Shown: positions 17,155 through 25,085 of the stretch, one piece after another
Layout: each line of letters begins with the position of its first letter
How positions within the stretch are numbered: position 1 is the stretch's first letter
Origin: Kitasatospora sp. Root107
Lineage (GTDB): Bacteria; Actinomycetota; Actinomycetes; Streptomycetales; Streptomycetaceae
Assembly: GCF_001424875.1 (NCBI RefSeq)
Contig: NZ_LMCT01000072.1
Location: 409,488 to 473,487, forward strand
Reading direction: 5' to 3'
Length of the DNA: 64,000 bases
The notes under the pieces: model-generated
What the model was told of the DNA's origin: nothing
The model's database searches: none
What the model saw: the letters and a program-made list of their open reading frames with translations, nothing else
Made by a program: the position numbers and the translations under genes

Positions 17155-17963
17155 CCGTCGTCCCGGTGTTCCTTTACCACTCGGTGTCCGACGACCCACC
17201 GTCCTGGATCGCACCGTTCACCGTCACCCCGCACGTCTTCGCCGAGCAACTGGACCGGATCGCCGACGCCGGTCGCACCATCGTCCCGCTGCACCGCCTG
17301 GTGGCGGCGATCCGCGGCGGCCCGGCGCTGCCCGCCGACTCGGCGGTGCTCACCTTCGACGACGGCTTCGCCGACTTCTACTGGACGGTGGCCCAGCTGC
17401 TGACCGAACGCGGCCTGCCCGCCACGCTGTTCGTCACCACCGGCGCCGTCCACCCGCCGGGCGGGGAGGCGGCCGGCAGCCTGCTGCCCCCGGCCCCGAT
17501 GCTGAGCTGGCGTCAGGTGGTCACGCTGGACGCCTGCGGCGTGGAGATCGGTGCGCACACCCGGACCCACCCGCAGCTGGACACCCTGTCGGGCCGCTGG
17601 CTGGCCAGCGAGATCGTCGGCTGCCGCCAGGAGTTGGAGGATCTGCTCGGCCACCCGGTGACCTCCTTCGCGTACCCGCACGGCTACTCCAGCGCCACCG
17701 TCCGCCGCCAGGTCGCCGAGGCCGGTTTCAGCTCTGCCACCGCGGTGCTGAACGCCTTCAGCTCGGGCAACGACGACCCGTTGCGGATCGCCCGGCTGAT
17801 GGTGCGGGCGGACACCACGCCCGAGCAGTTCCGGAGCTGGACACGGGGCGAGGGCGCCCCGGTGGCGCCGCTCCCGGAGCGCCTGCGGACCAAGGGCTGG
17901 CGGCTCTACCGCCGGGCCAGGGCCGCAGTCGGCAGCCCGGTCGGCGGGCCGCCGGAGATCTGA
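17151..17963 (+). CDS. Polysaccharide deacetylase (NodB-type, CE4)
   Basis: 270 aa. It begins VPVFLYHSVSDDPPSW and carries the CE4 motif 1 LTFDDGFADFYW (catalytic/metal Asp pair), motif 2 GAHTRTHPQL (two metal-binding His) and FAYPHGYSS. The family removes N-acetyl groups from amino sugars in glycans. No signal peptide or TM segment is visible, so it may act on a cytoplasmic lipid-linked intermediate. It is translationally coupled to the preceding GT2. Confidence 0.88.
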   Translation: MTVVPVFLYHSVSDDPPSWIAPFTVTPHVFAEQLDRIADAGRTIVPLHRLVAAIRGGPALPADSAVLTFDDGFADFYWTVAQLLTERGLPATLFVTTGAVHPPGGEAAGSLLPPAPMLSWRQVVTLDACGVEIGAHTRTHPQLDTLSGRWLASEIVGCRQELEDLLGHPVTSFAYPHGYSSATVRRQVAEAGFSSATAVLNAFSSGNDDPLRIARLMVRADTTPEQFRSWTRGEGAPVAPLPERLRTKGWRLYRRARAAVGSPVGGPPEI

Positions 17964-17981
17964 CCCCGGGTCAGGCGAGCG

Positions 17982-18140
17982 TCAGTGCCGCCAGACCAGC
18001 AGGTAGGCCAGGGTGACGGGCAGTCGGACCGGCGTCGGCAGGGCCAGTGCCCCCAGCGCGACCCAGCCGGAGGCGGCGAGCAGCAGCGAGACCGTCAGTT
18101 TCGAGGTCGCCAGTTTCGACGTGAAGGCCTTCACCACCAT
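17982..18140 (-). CDS. Small membrane protein, 52 aa
   Basis: A 52-codon frame, too short for many gene callers. It reads MVVKAFTSKLATSKLTVSLL, then one strongly hydrophobic stretch, ending YLLVWRH. A strong GAGGAGG overlaps the stop codon of the upstream membrane-protein gene, with the ATG 9 bases downstream. That coupled arrangement is the main support. It would be one or two short helices with a positive N-terminus. Function is unknown; it may be an accessory to the adjacent GT-C-like protein. Confidence 0.6.
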   Translation of the reverse strand: MVVKAFTSKLATSKLTVSLLLAASGWVALGALALPTPVRLPVTLAYLLVWRH

Positions 18141-18153
18141 CGGTGACACCTCC

Positions 18154-19947
18154 TCAGGCCGCGTTCGGGACGAAGCGGTAGACCACCGCGTCGTCGTTGC
18201 GGTAGACCACGGTGAACCGGGGCGCCCCGTCCACCGCGGTGCCGAGCCGGGCCACCGTGTCGGCCGGCAGTACGCCGGTCAGGTAGCACTCGGCGGCCTG
18301 GGCCCGGTTCAGGAGCAGGTAGGCGGGTGTGCCGGCCTCGGTGGAGTCGGCGGCCCGGGTCAGCCCGGCCAGGGGGTCGGCGAGCAGCAACTGCTGGGTC
18401 TCCCGGCTCTCCTCGGAGAGCTGGATGCGCGGGTGCAGGTCGTACTCGGCGGCGCCGCCGGGCAGGTTGCCGGTGACCGAGACGATCACCGCGCCGGGCG
18501 GGGCGAGCGCGATCATCCGGCGGGCGGCGGTGACCTCGCCTGGGGTGAAGTAGTTCATGTCCTCCTTGCTGTAGTAGCCGAAGAACAGGCCGCCCAGCAG
18601 GGCCAGTGCCACCGCCATGGAGGTGAGCGAGCGCAGTCCCGGCAGCCGCCCGGGGCGCAGCAGGGCGGCGATCAGGAAGGCGCAGGCGGGCAGCGCGAAC
18701 AGGTAGACCCGGAAGACCATCTCGCCGCCGTAGCTGTTCGCGGCGAGCAGTGGCATCGGCGCCACCGCCAGCAGCGGCAGCGCGGTCCGGCGGACCCAGG
18801 GACGCCGCCAGACCGCCGCCAGCGCGAGCAGGACCACCGTCGCCGACAGTCCGCGGTCCACCCAGGCCACCACCACCTGGCCGGGCGCGGCGGCGCCGAG
18901 GCCGACCAGCCCGGAGAGGATGTTGCTCTCCGGCGCGGTCAGCCCGGCCACGAAGTCCGACAGGTTCTCGGAGAGGAACGGCCGGGCCACGGTGGCGTAC
19001 CAGACACCGTTCAGCACCAGCAGCCCGGCCAGCGCGGGCAGCACCGCGCGCCGGTTGCGGCGGGGCAGGGCGAGGGCGGTCAGCGCGCAGAGCAGCATCA
19101 GCGGGGTGAGCTGGTGGGAGACCACGATCGCGGCCTCCAGCAGCAGGATCGCCGGCAGCCGGCCGCGGCTCGGCGCGGTCCGGGCCGGGGCCAGCGAGGG
19201 CCGGGTGCCGCCCGGACCCGTACCGCCGTTCGGGAGTTGGCCGGCCACCAGCACCAGCACCGTGAGGAACAGCAGGAAGGCGAAGGCCTGCGGGGCGAAG
19301 TAGTCCTGGCCGACCCAGGCGCAGCAGTAGTAGATCCACAGCGCGCCCCAGACCAGCCGCCGTTCGGTGCTGAAGGTCCGGTAGAGCAGCAGCAGCGGCG
19401 CCAGCAGCAGGGCGTTGGTGGCAGCGGGGGCCCAGGCGGCGTAGCCGAGCGCCGACTCCATGCCGGTGACCCGCAGGAACAGCCCGTTCAGCACGAAGAA
19501 GCCGGGCCACTGGTTGTAGATGTCGAAGCCGCCGGCGTGGGGCACCGGGCCGTCGTTGCGGATCATCGCGTCGAGCACCGCGATGTGCTTCCAGGCCCAG
19601 GCGTACCGCAGGCTCGGGTACAGCAGGCTCGGGGTGGCGTGGATCATCGCGATCAGCCCGAGCAGATACGCCGTCAGCCACCCGGTGCGGACCCGGCGGT
19701 CACGCAGCGCCAGCCAGAAGCCGACGGTCAGCAGCACCACCGCGATCCAGTACAGCGGCGGCAGCACCTGGAGCAGCCCCAGGTCGTTCATCGCGTCCAG
19801 GTCGACCGAGCGCAGCGAGAGCAGCCAGAGCAGCAGCGCGAGCGGCAGCACCAGGTACGGCGCGAGCCTCCCGGCCCGCCGGCAGGTCGCTGACCAGGCG
19901 TCAGCGGCGTCCTTCCCGGTACCGGCGCCGTCCGCGGCGGCTAGCAC
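18154..19947 (-). CDS. Polytopic membrane protein, probable GT-C-type glycosyltransferase
   Basis: 597 aa with about 12 hydrophobic segments. The first extracytoplasmic loop region carries HATPSLLYPSLRYAWAWKHI and AVLDAMIRNDG, followed by FDIYNQWPGFFVLNG, a pattern typical of actinobacterial membrane glycosyltransferases that use polyprenyl-linked sugars. The C-terminal soluble part (about 470-597) holds MIALAPPGAVIVSVTGNLPG and AYLLLNRAQAAECYLTG. No catalytic residue can be assigned with certainty. It stands on the opposite strand from the GT2 genes but in the same locus; a 52-aa membrane protein follows directly downstream. Confidence 0.72.
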   Translation of the reverse strand: MLAAADGAGTGKDAADAWSATCRRAGRLAPYLVLPLALLLWLLSLRSVDLDAMNDLGLLQVLPPLYWIAVVLLTVGFWLALRDRRVRTGWLTAYLLGLIAMIHATPSLLYPSLRYAWAWKHIAVLDAMIRNDGPVPHAGGFDIYNQWPGFFVLNGLFLRVTGMESALGYAAWAPAATNALLLAPLLLLYRTFSTERRLVWGALWIYYCCAWVGQDYFAPQAFAFLLFLTVLVLVAGQLPNGGTGPGGTRPSLAPARTAPSRGRLPAILLLEAAIVVSHQLTPLMLLCALTALALPRRNRRAVLPALAGLLVLNGVWYATVARPFLSENLSDFVAGLTAPESNILSGLVGLGAAAPGQVVVAWVDRGLSATVVLLALAAVWRRPWVRRTALPLLAVAPMPLLAANSYGGEMVFRVYLFALPACAFLIAALLRPGRLPGLRSLTSMAVALALLGGLFFGYYSKEDMNYFTPGEVTAARRMIALAPPGAVIVSVTGNLPGGAAEYDLHPRIQLSEESRETQQLLLADPLAGLTRAADSTEAGTPAYLLLNRAQAAECYLTGVLPADTVARLGTAVDGAPRFTVVYRNDDAVVYRFVPNAA

Positions 19948-19975
19948 GGGGGCAGCTCGGGCCGCCCCGGCCGGT

Positions 19976-21193
19976 TCACCGGACGGCCTCCGCGACGGCG
20001 GCGCAGATCCGTTGGGAGGCGAAGCCGGTGCCGCAGACGAACCGCATCAACGGGCCGAAGGTGGCCGCAGCCGCCAGCCCGGTGAAGTACAGGCCGGGCA
20101 CCGAGGACTGGAAGGTCTGGTCCAGCCGGGGCGCGCCTTCGATCCGGCGTAGCCCGCGCCGCAGTTCGGGTCCGAGCAGGCCAAGACGGTCGACGTCCAC
20201 CCGGTAGCCGGTGGCGGCCAGCACGTGGTCGGCATCCAGCACCTCGGTGCCGCCGCCGGGCCGGTGCAGGTCCAGCCTGACCTGCCCGGCGGACTCCTGG
20301 ACGGAGCCCAGTCGGTGGCCGGTGAGCAGCCGGACCCGGCCCTCCACCCGGTCCCGCAGCCACCAGGCGCCGGAAGGACCGAGCACGGTGCGGACCAGGT
20401 GCAGCCTGGTCCGGTCCGGCAGGTGCCGGAAGACGGCGGGTGCGCGGCTGAACGCGAACAGCGACCAGCCGGGCCCAAGCGGCGAACCCGGTTTGACCAG
20501 CCGGCCGGTCAGCGCCCGGTCGGCGTTGCGGTCGGCCTCCGGCGGGGTGCCGAACAGCAGCGTGTCCGTCCTGGCCACCACGGTCGGCTCGGCCCCTGCC
20601 TCGTGCAGCAGCGCCGCGCTCTCCAGCGCGGACTGCCCGGCGCCCAGCACCACCACCCGCCGGCCGGCGAACCGGGTCAGGTCCCGGTGCTCGGAGGAGT
20701 GCGAGACCAGTCCCGCCTCGGCGAGCGGCGCCAACTCCCGGGGCAGGTGCGGGAACGTGCCCAGGCCGGTGGCCACGACCACCTGACGGCTGGTGAACTC
20801 CTCGCCGTCGGCCAGCTCGATCCGGAAACCGGTCCGCCGGGCGTCGATCCGCTGCACCGCAGTGCGCTCGAGCGCGGGCACGCAGCGCTCCTGGAACCAG
20901 AGGCCGTACCGGATGAACTCCCCGATCGGGACGGGGTACAGATCGCCGCCGGTGACCCGGCCGTCGAAGGCCCGGAAGTCGTCCAGCCGGTGCAGCTCGG
21001 CCGGGTCGGAGATGGAGGAGGCCGAGGGCGTGGACTTGAGGTACATCCCGGCGGGCATCCGGGACCGCCAGCTCTCCATCGGCTCGCCGAAGACCCGCAG
21101 CGGCACCCGGCGCCCGCGCAGGTGGGCGGCGGCGGCCAGCCCGTACGGGCCCGCCCCGACCACGGTGACCGGCACCGCGTCGGCGGGACTCAC
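19976..21193 (-). CDS. FAD-dependent oxidoreductase / flavin monooxygenase-like protein
   Basis: 405 aa. A Rossmann FAD motif lies at the N-terminus (PVTVVGAGPYGLAAAAHL), then VVVATGLGTFPHLP, a second dinucleotide motif VVVLGAGQSALESAALL (NADPH) and a C-terminal VLAATGYRVDVDRL. This layout matches flavin N-/S-hydroxylases and related enzymes such as ornithine N-hydroxylase or FMO-like proteins. The GTG at 21193 was chosen because GGGAAGG lies 5 bases before it; upstream in-frame starts lack a site. Its substrate in the glycan locus is unknown. It is 28 bases upstream of the membrane protein gene on the same strand. Confidence 0.78.
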   Translation of the reverse strand: MSPADAVPVTVVGAGPYGLAAAAHLRGRRVPLRVFGEPMESWRSRMPAGMYLKSTPSASSISDPAELHRLDDFRAFDGRVTGGDLYPVPIGEFIRYGLWFQERCVPALERTAVQRIDARRTGFRIELADGEEFTSRQVVVATGLGTFPHLPRELAPLAEAGLVSHSSEHRDLTRFAGRRVVVLGAGQSALESAALLHEAGAEPTVVARTDTLLFGTPPEADRNADRALTGRLVKPGSPLGPGWSLFAFSRAPAVFRHLPDRTRLHLVRTVLGPSGAWWLRDRVEGRVRLLTGHRLGSVQESAGQVRLDLHRPGGGTEVLDADHVLAATGYRVDVDRLGLLGPELRRGLRRIEGAPRLDQTFQSSVPGLYFTGLAAAATFGPLMRFVCGTGFASQRICAAVAEAVR

Positions 21194-21466
21194 GAGGGCC
21201 TTCCCGATTCGGTACGGCAGGTGGTCAACAGACGGTTGGTCAACACTCGGCGCCCTCCTCGGACGGAGCACCCCTCAACCCAGGGTGCACCCGTGTAGCC
21301 GACCGCGAACACCCCCCATCGGGTCACCGCCGGTGCCGCTGTGTACTCGTACGCTCCTGCACTGGCCCGATCCGCTCCGAACGCGCGAGAATTGTCCTGA
21401 CCGGCCCGGTGCGGGGACGGGGGCATCGCCCGTCCGGAGTCGGACTGCACCAGCGATGAGGCTCTC

Positions 21467-22606
21467 ATGCCGCAAGCCCGGATCGAGCCGGACCGCGCGA
21501 CCCCCGCCCTGCTGGTGAAGATCGGGCACTACCCGCAGCACCACGGCGGGGTCGGGGTGATCCGTACCCTCGGCCGGCTGGGTGTCCCGGTCTACGCCAT
21601 GGTCGAGGACCGCTGGACGCCGGCAGCGCTCTCCCACTACCTCACCGGTGCCTTCGTCCGCCGCAGCGACGGTTCGGAGGAACCGGACGCGCTGCTGGCC
21701 GTGCTGCTGGAGATCGGCGCCGCGATCGGCCGCCCGAGCGTGCCGGTGGCCACCGACGACGAGGCGGCCCTGCTGCTGGCCGAGTACGCCGAGCCGCTCT
21801 CCCGGTACTTCCTGCTCCCGCCGGTGCCGCCCGCGCTGCCCCGGCGGCTGGCCAGCAAGGCCGGGCTGTTCGAGCTGTGCCGCCGGTACGGCGTGCCGAG
21901 CCCGGCGGCCTGGGCACCGCAGGAGTACCGGGACCTGCTGGCGGTGGGCCGTGAGCACGGCTACCCGCTGGTGCTGAAGAACCTGGAGGCGTGGACCAGA
22001 CTGCGGGCACCCGCAGTCGGGCACACCACGGTGGTGCACGACGAGGCCGAGCTGCGGGAGGTCTGTCCGCCGGGCCCGGTGCCCTCGGTGCTGGTCCAGG
22101 AGTACCTGCCGCCGGAGCAGGCCGAGGACTGGATCACCCACCTGTACTGCGGCCGGGACGGCGCAGCACCGCAGGTCTTCACCGGCCGCAAACTCCGCTC
22201 CTGGCCGCCGGGCGCCGGGGTCACCACCCGGGCGCAGTCGCTGCCCAACCGCGAACTCGCGGCGCTGGCCGGCGAGTTCTGTGTCGGGATCGGCTACCAC
22301 GGGGTGGCCGACCTGGACTGGCGGCTGGACCGGCGGGACGGCCAGTACAAGCTGGTCGACTTCAACCCGCGCACCGGGGCGCAGTTCCGGCTGTTCCAGA
22401 GCACCGGCGGGGTGGACGTGGTGCGGGCCCTGCACCTGGACCTGACCGGCCGTCAGGTACCGGCGGGTCGGCTGCCGCAGGACGTGCTGCCCCGGGTCGG
22501 CACCGAACGAAGCTGGCTCTGCCGGGACGACCCGCTGCCCGCGTTCGGCGAGGCGGTCCGCTTCACCGGCACGGTGGCGGAGCGGCTGCGCCGGGCGGTG
22601 CGCTGA
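21467..22606 (+). CDS. ATP-grasp domain carboxylate-amine ligase-like protein
   Basis: 379 aa. An N-terminal pre-ATP-grasp region (GGVGVIRTLGRLGVPVYAMV) precedes the ATP-grasp core: RRLASKAGLFELCRRYGVPSP, HGYPLVLKNLEAW, VPSVLVQEYLPPEQ, and the metal-binding DLDWRLDRRDGQYKLVDFNPR (D-x-x-x...E/D-x-N pattern). Such proteins ligate a carboxylate to an amine or alcohol using ATP. The start is a single ATG at the end of a 273-base divergent region. It probably decorates the glycan or activates a side-group; the substrate cannot be inferred. Confidence 0.8.
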   Translation: MPQARIEPDRATPALLVKIGHYPQHHGGVGVIRTLGRLGVPVYAMVEDRWTPAALSHYLTGAFVRRSDGSEEPDALLAVLLEIGAAIGRPSVPVATDDEAALLLAEYAEPLSRYFLLPPVPPALPRRLASKAGLFELCRRYGVPSPAAWAPQEYRDLLAVGREHGYPLVLKNLEAWTRLRAPAVGHTTVVHDEAELREVCPPGPVPSVLVQEYLPPEQAEDWITHLYCGRDGAAPQVFTGRKLRSWPPGAGVTTRAQSLPNRELAALAGEFCVGIGYHGVADLDWRLDRRDGQYKLVDFNPRTGAQFRLFQSTGGVDVVRALHLDLTGRQVPAGRLPQDVLPRVGTERSWLCRDDPLPAFGEAVRFTGTVAERLRRAVR

Positions 22607-22610
22607 CTCC

Positions 22611-23240
22611 TCAGCTCACGAGTTCGGCCAGCGGGATGGCGTGGTTGGTGTGCTCGACCTTTGCGCGCAGGTACCGGACGTTGCTGGCGGAGACGTGCAC
22701 GCCGGTGGGGACCCGCTCGGCCACGTCGATGCCGAGGGCGGTCAGTTGGGCGGCCTTGTCGGGGTTGTTGCTGAGCAGCCGGATGCCGGTGGCGCCGAGG
22801 GTGCGGAGCATCTGGGCGGCGGCGGTGTAGTCGCGGCCGTCCTCGGGGAGGCCGAGGGCGGTGTTGGCGGCGTACGTGTCGAGGCCCTGGTCCTGGAGCT
22901 GGTAGGCGTCGAGCTTGTTGTAGAGGCCGATGCCGCGTCCCTCCTGGCGGAGGTAGAGCAGGTAGCCGCCGGCCCCGGCGATCCGCTCGACGGCCTCGCG
23001 CAGCTGCGGGCCGCAGTCGCAGCGGGCCGAGCCGAACACGTCGCCGGTGAGGCACTCGGAGTGCAGCCGGACCAACGGCGTCCGGTCTCCGGGCTCGCCG
23101 ATCCTGAGCGCCAGGTGCTCGGCGCCGTCGGTCAGGCCGTGGAAGGTGAAGACCTCGGCGTCGACCCGGTAGCCGTCCGGGAATACCAGGGGGATCTGGA
23201 CGTTCGACCGTACCGTCGCGGGGCTCAGCTGATCCGCCAT
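22611..23240 (-). CDS. ribA: GTP cyclohydrolase II
   Basis: 209 aa, a stand-alone RibA without the DHBP-synthase half. The zinc ligands are visible in SECLTGDVFGSARCDCGPQL (C-x10-C-x-C). The catalytic region RQEGRGIGLYNKLDAY and the GTP-binding VPTGVHVS follow. It catalyses the first step of riboflavin synthesis. In Streptomyces, stand-alone RibA paralogues often occur outside the main rib operon. The stop is four bases from the ATP-grasp stop (convergent). Confidence 0.93.
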   Translation of the reverse strand: MADQLSPATVRSNVQIPLVFPDGYRVDAEVFTFHGLTDGAEHLALRIGEPGDRTPLVRLHSECLTGDVFGSARCDCGPQLREAVERIAGAGGYLLYLRQEGRGIGLYNKLDAYQLQDQGLDTYAANTALGLPEDGRDYTAAAQMLRTLGATGIRLLSNNPDKAAQLTALGIDVAERVPTGVHVSASNVRYLRAKVEHTNHAIPLAELVS

Positions 23241-23279
23241 GCCGGACCTCCTTCGGGCTGTTTCGACCGACCGTACACC

Positions 23280-23299
23280 GTTGTTCCAATTTGAACAAC
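23280..23299. promoter_or_regulatory. Inverted-repeat operator candidate between ribA and the oxidoreductase
   Basis: GTTGTTC-N6-GAACAAC is a perfect 7-bp inverted repeat. It sits 39 bases upstream of ribA and 99 bases before the oxidoreductase ATG. The AT-rich sequence stands out from its surroundings and looks like a dimeric repressor site (MarR/TetR/HxlR size). The regulator is not encoded next to it. Confidence 0.5.
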
Positions 23300-23398
23300 A
23301 TGCTTCCGGGCTATCCCGTTCGGCTCAGCATCCCCATCCGTGCCGGGCTCGCCGCCCGCAAGCTGGTGGAGGCAGGTGAGCCCGAGCGAAGGAAGAAC

Positions 23399-24307
23399 AT
23401 GTCCAAGGCATTCGGATTCGTGGCGTACGGCGGGCCGGAGCACCAGGAGTTCCTGGACCGGCCCGTACCCGTGCCAGGGCCGGGCCAGCTGCTGATCGCC
23501 GTGCACGCGGCCGGGGTCAACGCGGCCGACTGGAAGATCCGGCAGGGCCTGTTCGGCACCGCGGAGCCGACGCCCCGGGTGCTCGGTCTGGAGGCGGCCG
23601 GGGTGGTTCAGGTGCTGGGGGAGGGGGTGACCGGACTGGTGGTCGGCGACCCGGTGTTCGGGCCCACGCCGGGCGGGGCCTTCGCCGAGCACACGCTGCT
23701 GGAGTCGGACAACGCCGCCCAGGTGCCCGACGACGTGTCCTTCACCCAGGCCGCCACCCTCTCGGTGGCCGCCGCCACGGCGTACGACGCGGTCGAGCAG
23801 CTGGGCCTGACCCCCGGTCAGGTACTGCTGGTGCTCGGTGTCGCGGGCGGGGTCGGCAGCGCCGCCGCGCAGATCGCGGCGGCCCGGGGCATCAAGGTGC
23901 TCGGCACCGCGAGCGACCAGAACCGGGAGTACGTGGCGAGCCTGGGCGCGGCCCAGATCGCGTACGGGGAGGGGGTGGCCGGGCGGGTGAAGGCGGCCGC
24001 GCCCGGTGGTGTGGACGGCATCCTCGACCTGGTCGGCGGCGAGGATGCCAGGGCCGCTTCGGCCGCGCTGCGCCCCGGCGGCCGGCTGGTCTCCACCGCC
24101 GATCCGGTCACCGCAGTCGCTCTGGGCGGCGAGGCCGTGAGGCGGCGGCACGGTGGGGAGGTGCTGACCGCGCTGGCGGCCCTGGTGGCGAACGGCGGCC
24201 TGGACCCGCACGTCTCCGAGACCTTCACGCTGGAGCACGCCGCCGAGGCGATGCTCGCGGTCGAGTCCGGCCACGCGCGCGGCAAGTGCGTCATCGAGAT
24301 CCGCTGA
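23399..24307 (+). CDS. NADP-dependent quinone oxidoreductase-like (zinc-independent MDR) protein
   Basis: 302 aa. The MDR fold shows GPGQLLIAVHAAGVNAADWKIRQGLFG at the N-terminus, an RVLGLEAAGVVQVLG segment, the nucleotide-binding VLLVLGVAGGVGSAAAQIAAARG and a C-terminal HARGKCVIEIR. No zinc-binding Cys cluster is present, so it belongs with quinone reductases. The ATG was chosen for GAAGGAAGA just upstream; an in-frame start 108 bases earlier lies on the inverted repeat. It is followed after 13 bases by a VOC protein gene in the same direction. Confidence 0.85.
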   Translation: MSKAFGFVAYGGPEHQEFLDRPVPVPGPGQLLIAVHAAGVNAADWKIRQGLFGTAEPTPRVLGLEAAGVVQVLGEGVTGLVVGDPVFGPTPGGAFAEHTLLESDNAAQVPDDVSFTQAATLSVAAATAYDAVEQLGLTPGQVLLVLGVAGGVGSAAAQIAAARGIKVLGTASDQNREYVASLGAAQIAYGEGVAGRVKAAAPGGVDGILDLVGGEDARAASAALRPGGRLVSTADPVTAVALGGEAVRRRHGGEVLTALAALVANGGLDPHVSETFTLEHAAEAMLAVESGHARGKCVIEIR

Positions 24308-24320
24308 GAGGACGTCCGAG

Positions 24321-25085
24321 ATGAGGATCACCGAGAGCACCCCCGGCGCCCCCTGCTGGGCCGAGCACTGCAGCGGCGACGCGAAGGTGGCGCAGGCGTT
24401 CTACGGCGAGCTGTTCGGCTGGCGGGCCGAGACCGACCCGCGCCCGGAGGCGGGCGGCTACACCGTGATGCTGCTGGGGGAGGACCCGGTGGCCGCGATC
24501 ACCCCGCTGGCCGGGACCGGGCGGCCCACGGCCTGGACGGTGGCGATCGCCACCGCCGACGCCGACACCACGGCGGCGACCGCGACGGCCGCCGGGGGAG
24601 CGGTGCCGATGGCGCCGACGGACGTCTTCGACGAGGGCCGGTACGCGATGCTGGCCGATCCGGCGGGCGCGGTCTTCTCGGTCTGGCAGGCCAGGGCCTT
24701 CCGGGGCGCCGCGCTGCTCGGTGAGCCGGGCGCGCTGGGCTGGATCGAACTGGCCACCCGTGACGTGCCCGGCGCGCTGGCGTTCTATCCGGAGCTGTTC
24801 GGATGGAGCGTCAGCCCCGGCGAGTCGTACACCCAGTGGGGCCTGGGCGGCCGGGACTTCGGCGGGGTGCTGGACATGGGCGAGCAGTTCCCGGCCGACC
24901 TGCCGCCGTACTGGATGCCGTACTTCGCGGTCGCCGACGTGGACCTGTCGGCGGAGCGCGCGGTGGCGCTGGGCGCCGAGGCGATGCTGCCGCCCACCGA
25001 CGTGCCGGACGGGCCCCGGCTCGCGGTGCTCCGGGACCCGCTCGGCGCGGTGTTCGGGATCTACCTGGCCGACACCTCGGGCTGA
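24321..25085 (+). CDS. Two-domain VOC (glyoxalase/bleomycin resistance) family protein
   Basis: 254 aa, two beta-alpha-beta-beta-beta modules. The first has CWAEHCSGDAKVAQAFYGELFGW; the second has GWIELATRDVPGALAFYPELFGW and ends DPLGAVFGIYLAD. This matches the actinobacterial VOC proteins often annotated as hydroxylases or glyoxalases; a substrate is not known. It is probably co-transcribed with the quinone oxidoreductase. Its last 25 bases overlap the 3' end of lnt on the opposite strand. Confidence 0.82.
   Translation: MRITESTPGAPCWAEHCSGDAKVAQAFYGELFGWRAETDPRPEAGGYTVMLLGEDPVAAITPLAGTGRPTAWTVAIATADADTTAATATAAGGAVPMAPTDVFDEGRYAMLADPAGAVFSVWQARAFRGAALLGEPGALGWIELATRDVPGALAFYPELFGWSVSPGESYTQWGLGGRDFGGVLDMGEQFPADLPPYWMPYFAVADVDLSAERAVALGAEAMLPPTDVPDGPRLAVLRDPLGAVFGIYLADTSG

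Noticed and set aside
18013..19893. 626-codon plus-strand frame opposite the GT-C-like gene
   Set aside because: Gln/Gly/Arg-rich shadow; the opposite strand encodes a clear polytopic membrane protein.
21222..21245. Direct repeat TGGTCAACA x2 at 15-base spacing before the flavoenzyme gene
   Set aside because: The reverse strand gives two TTGACC hexamers but no partner -10 at a suitable distance, so I do not call a promoter.
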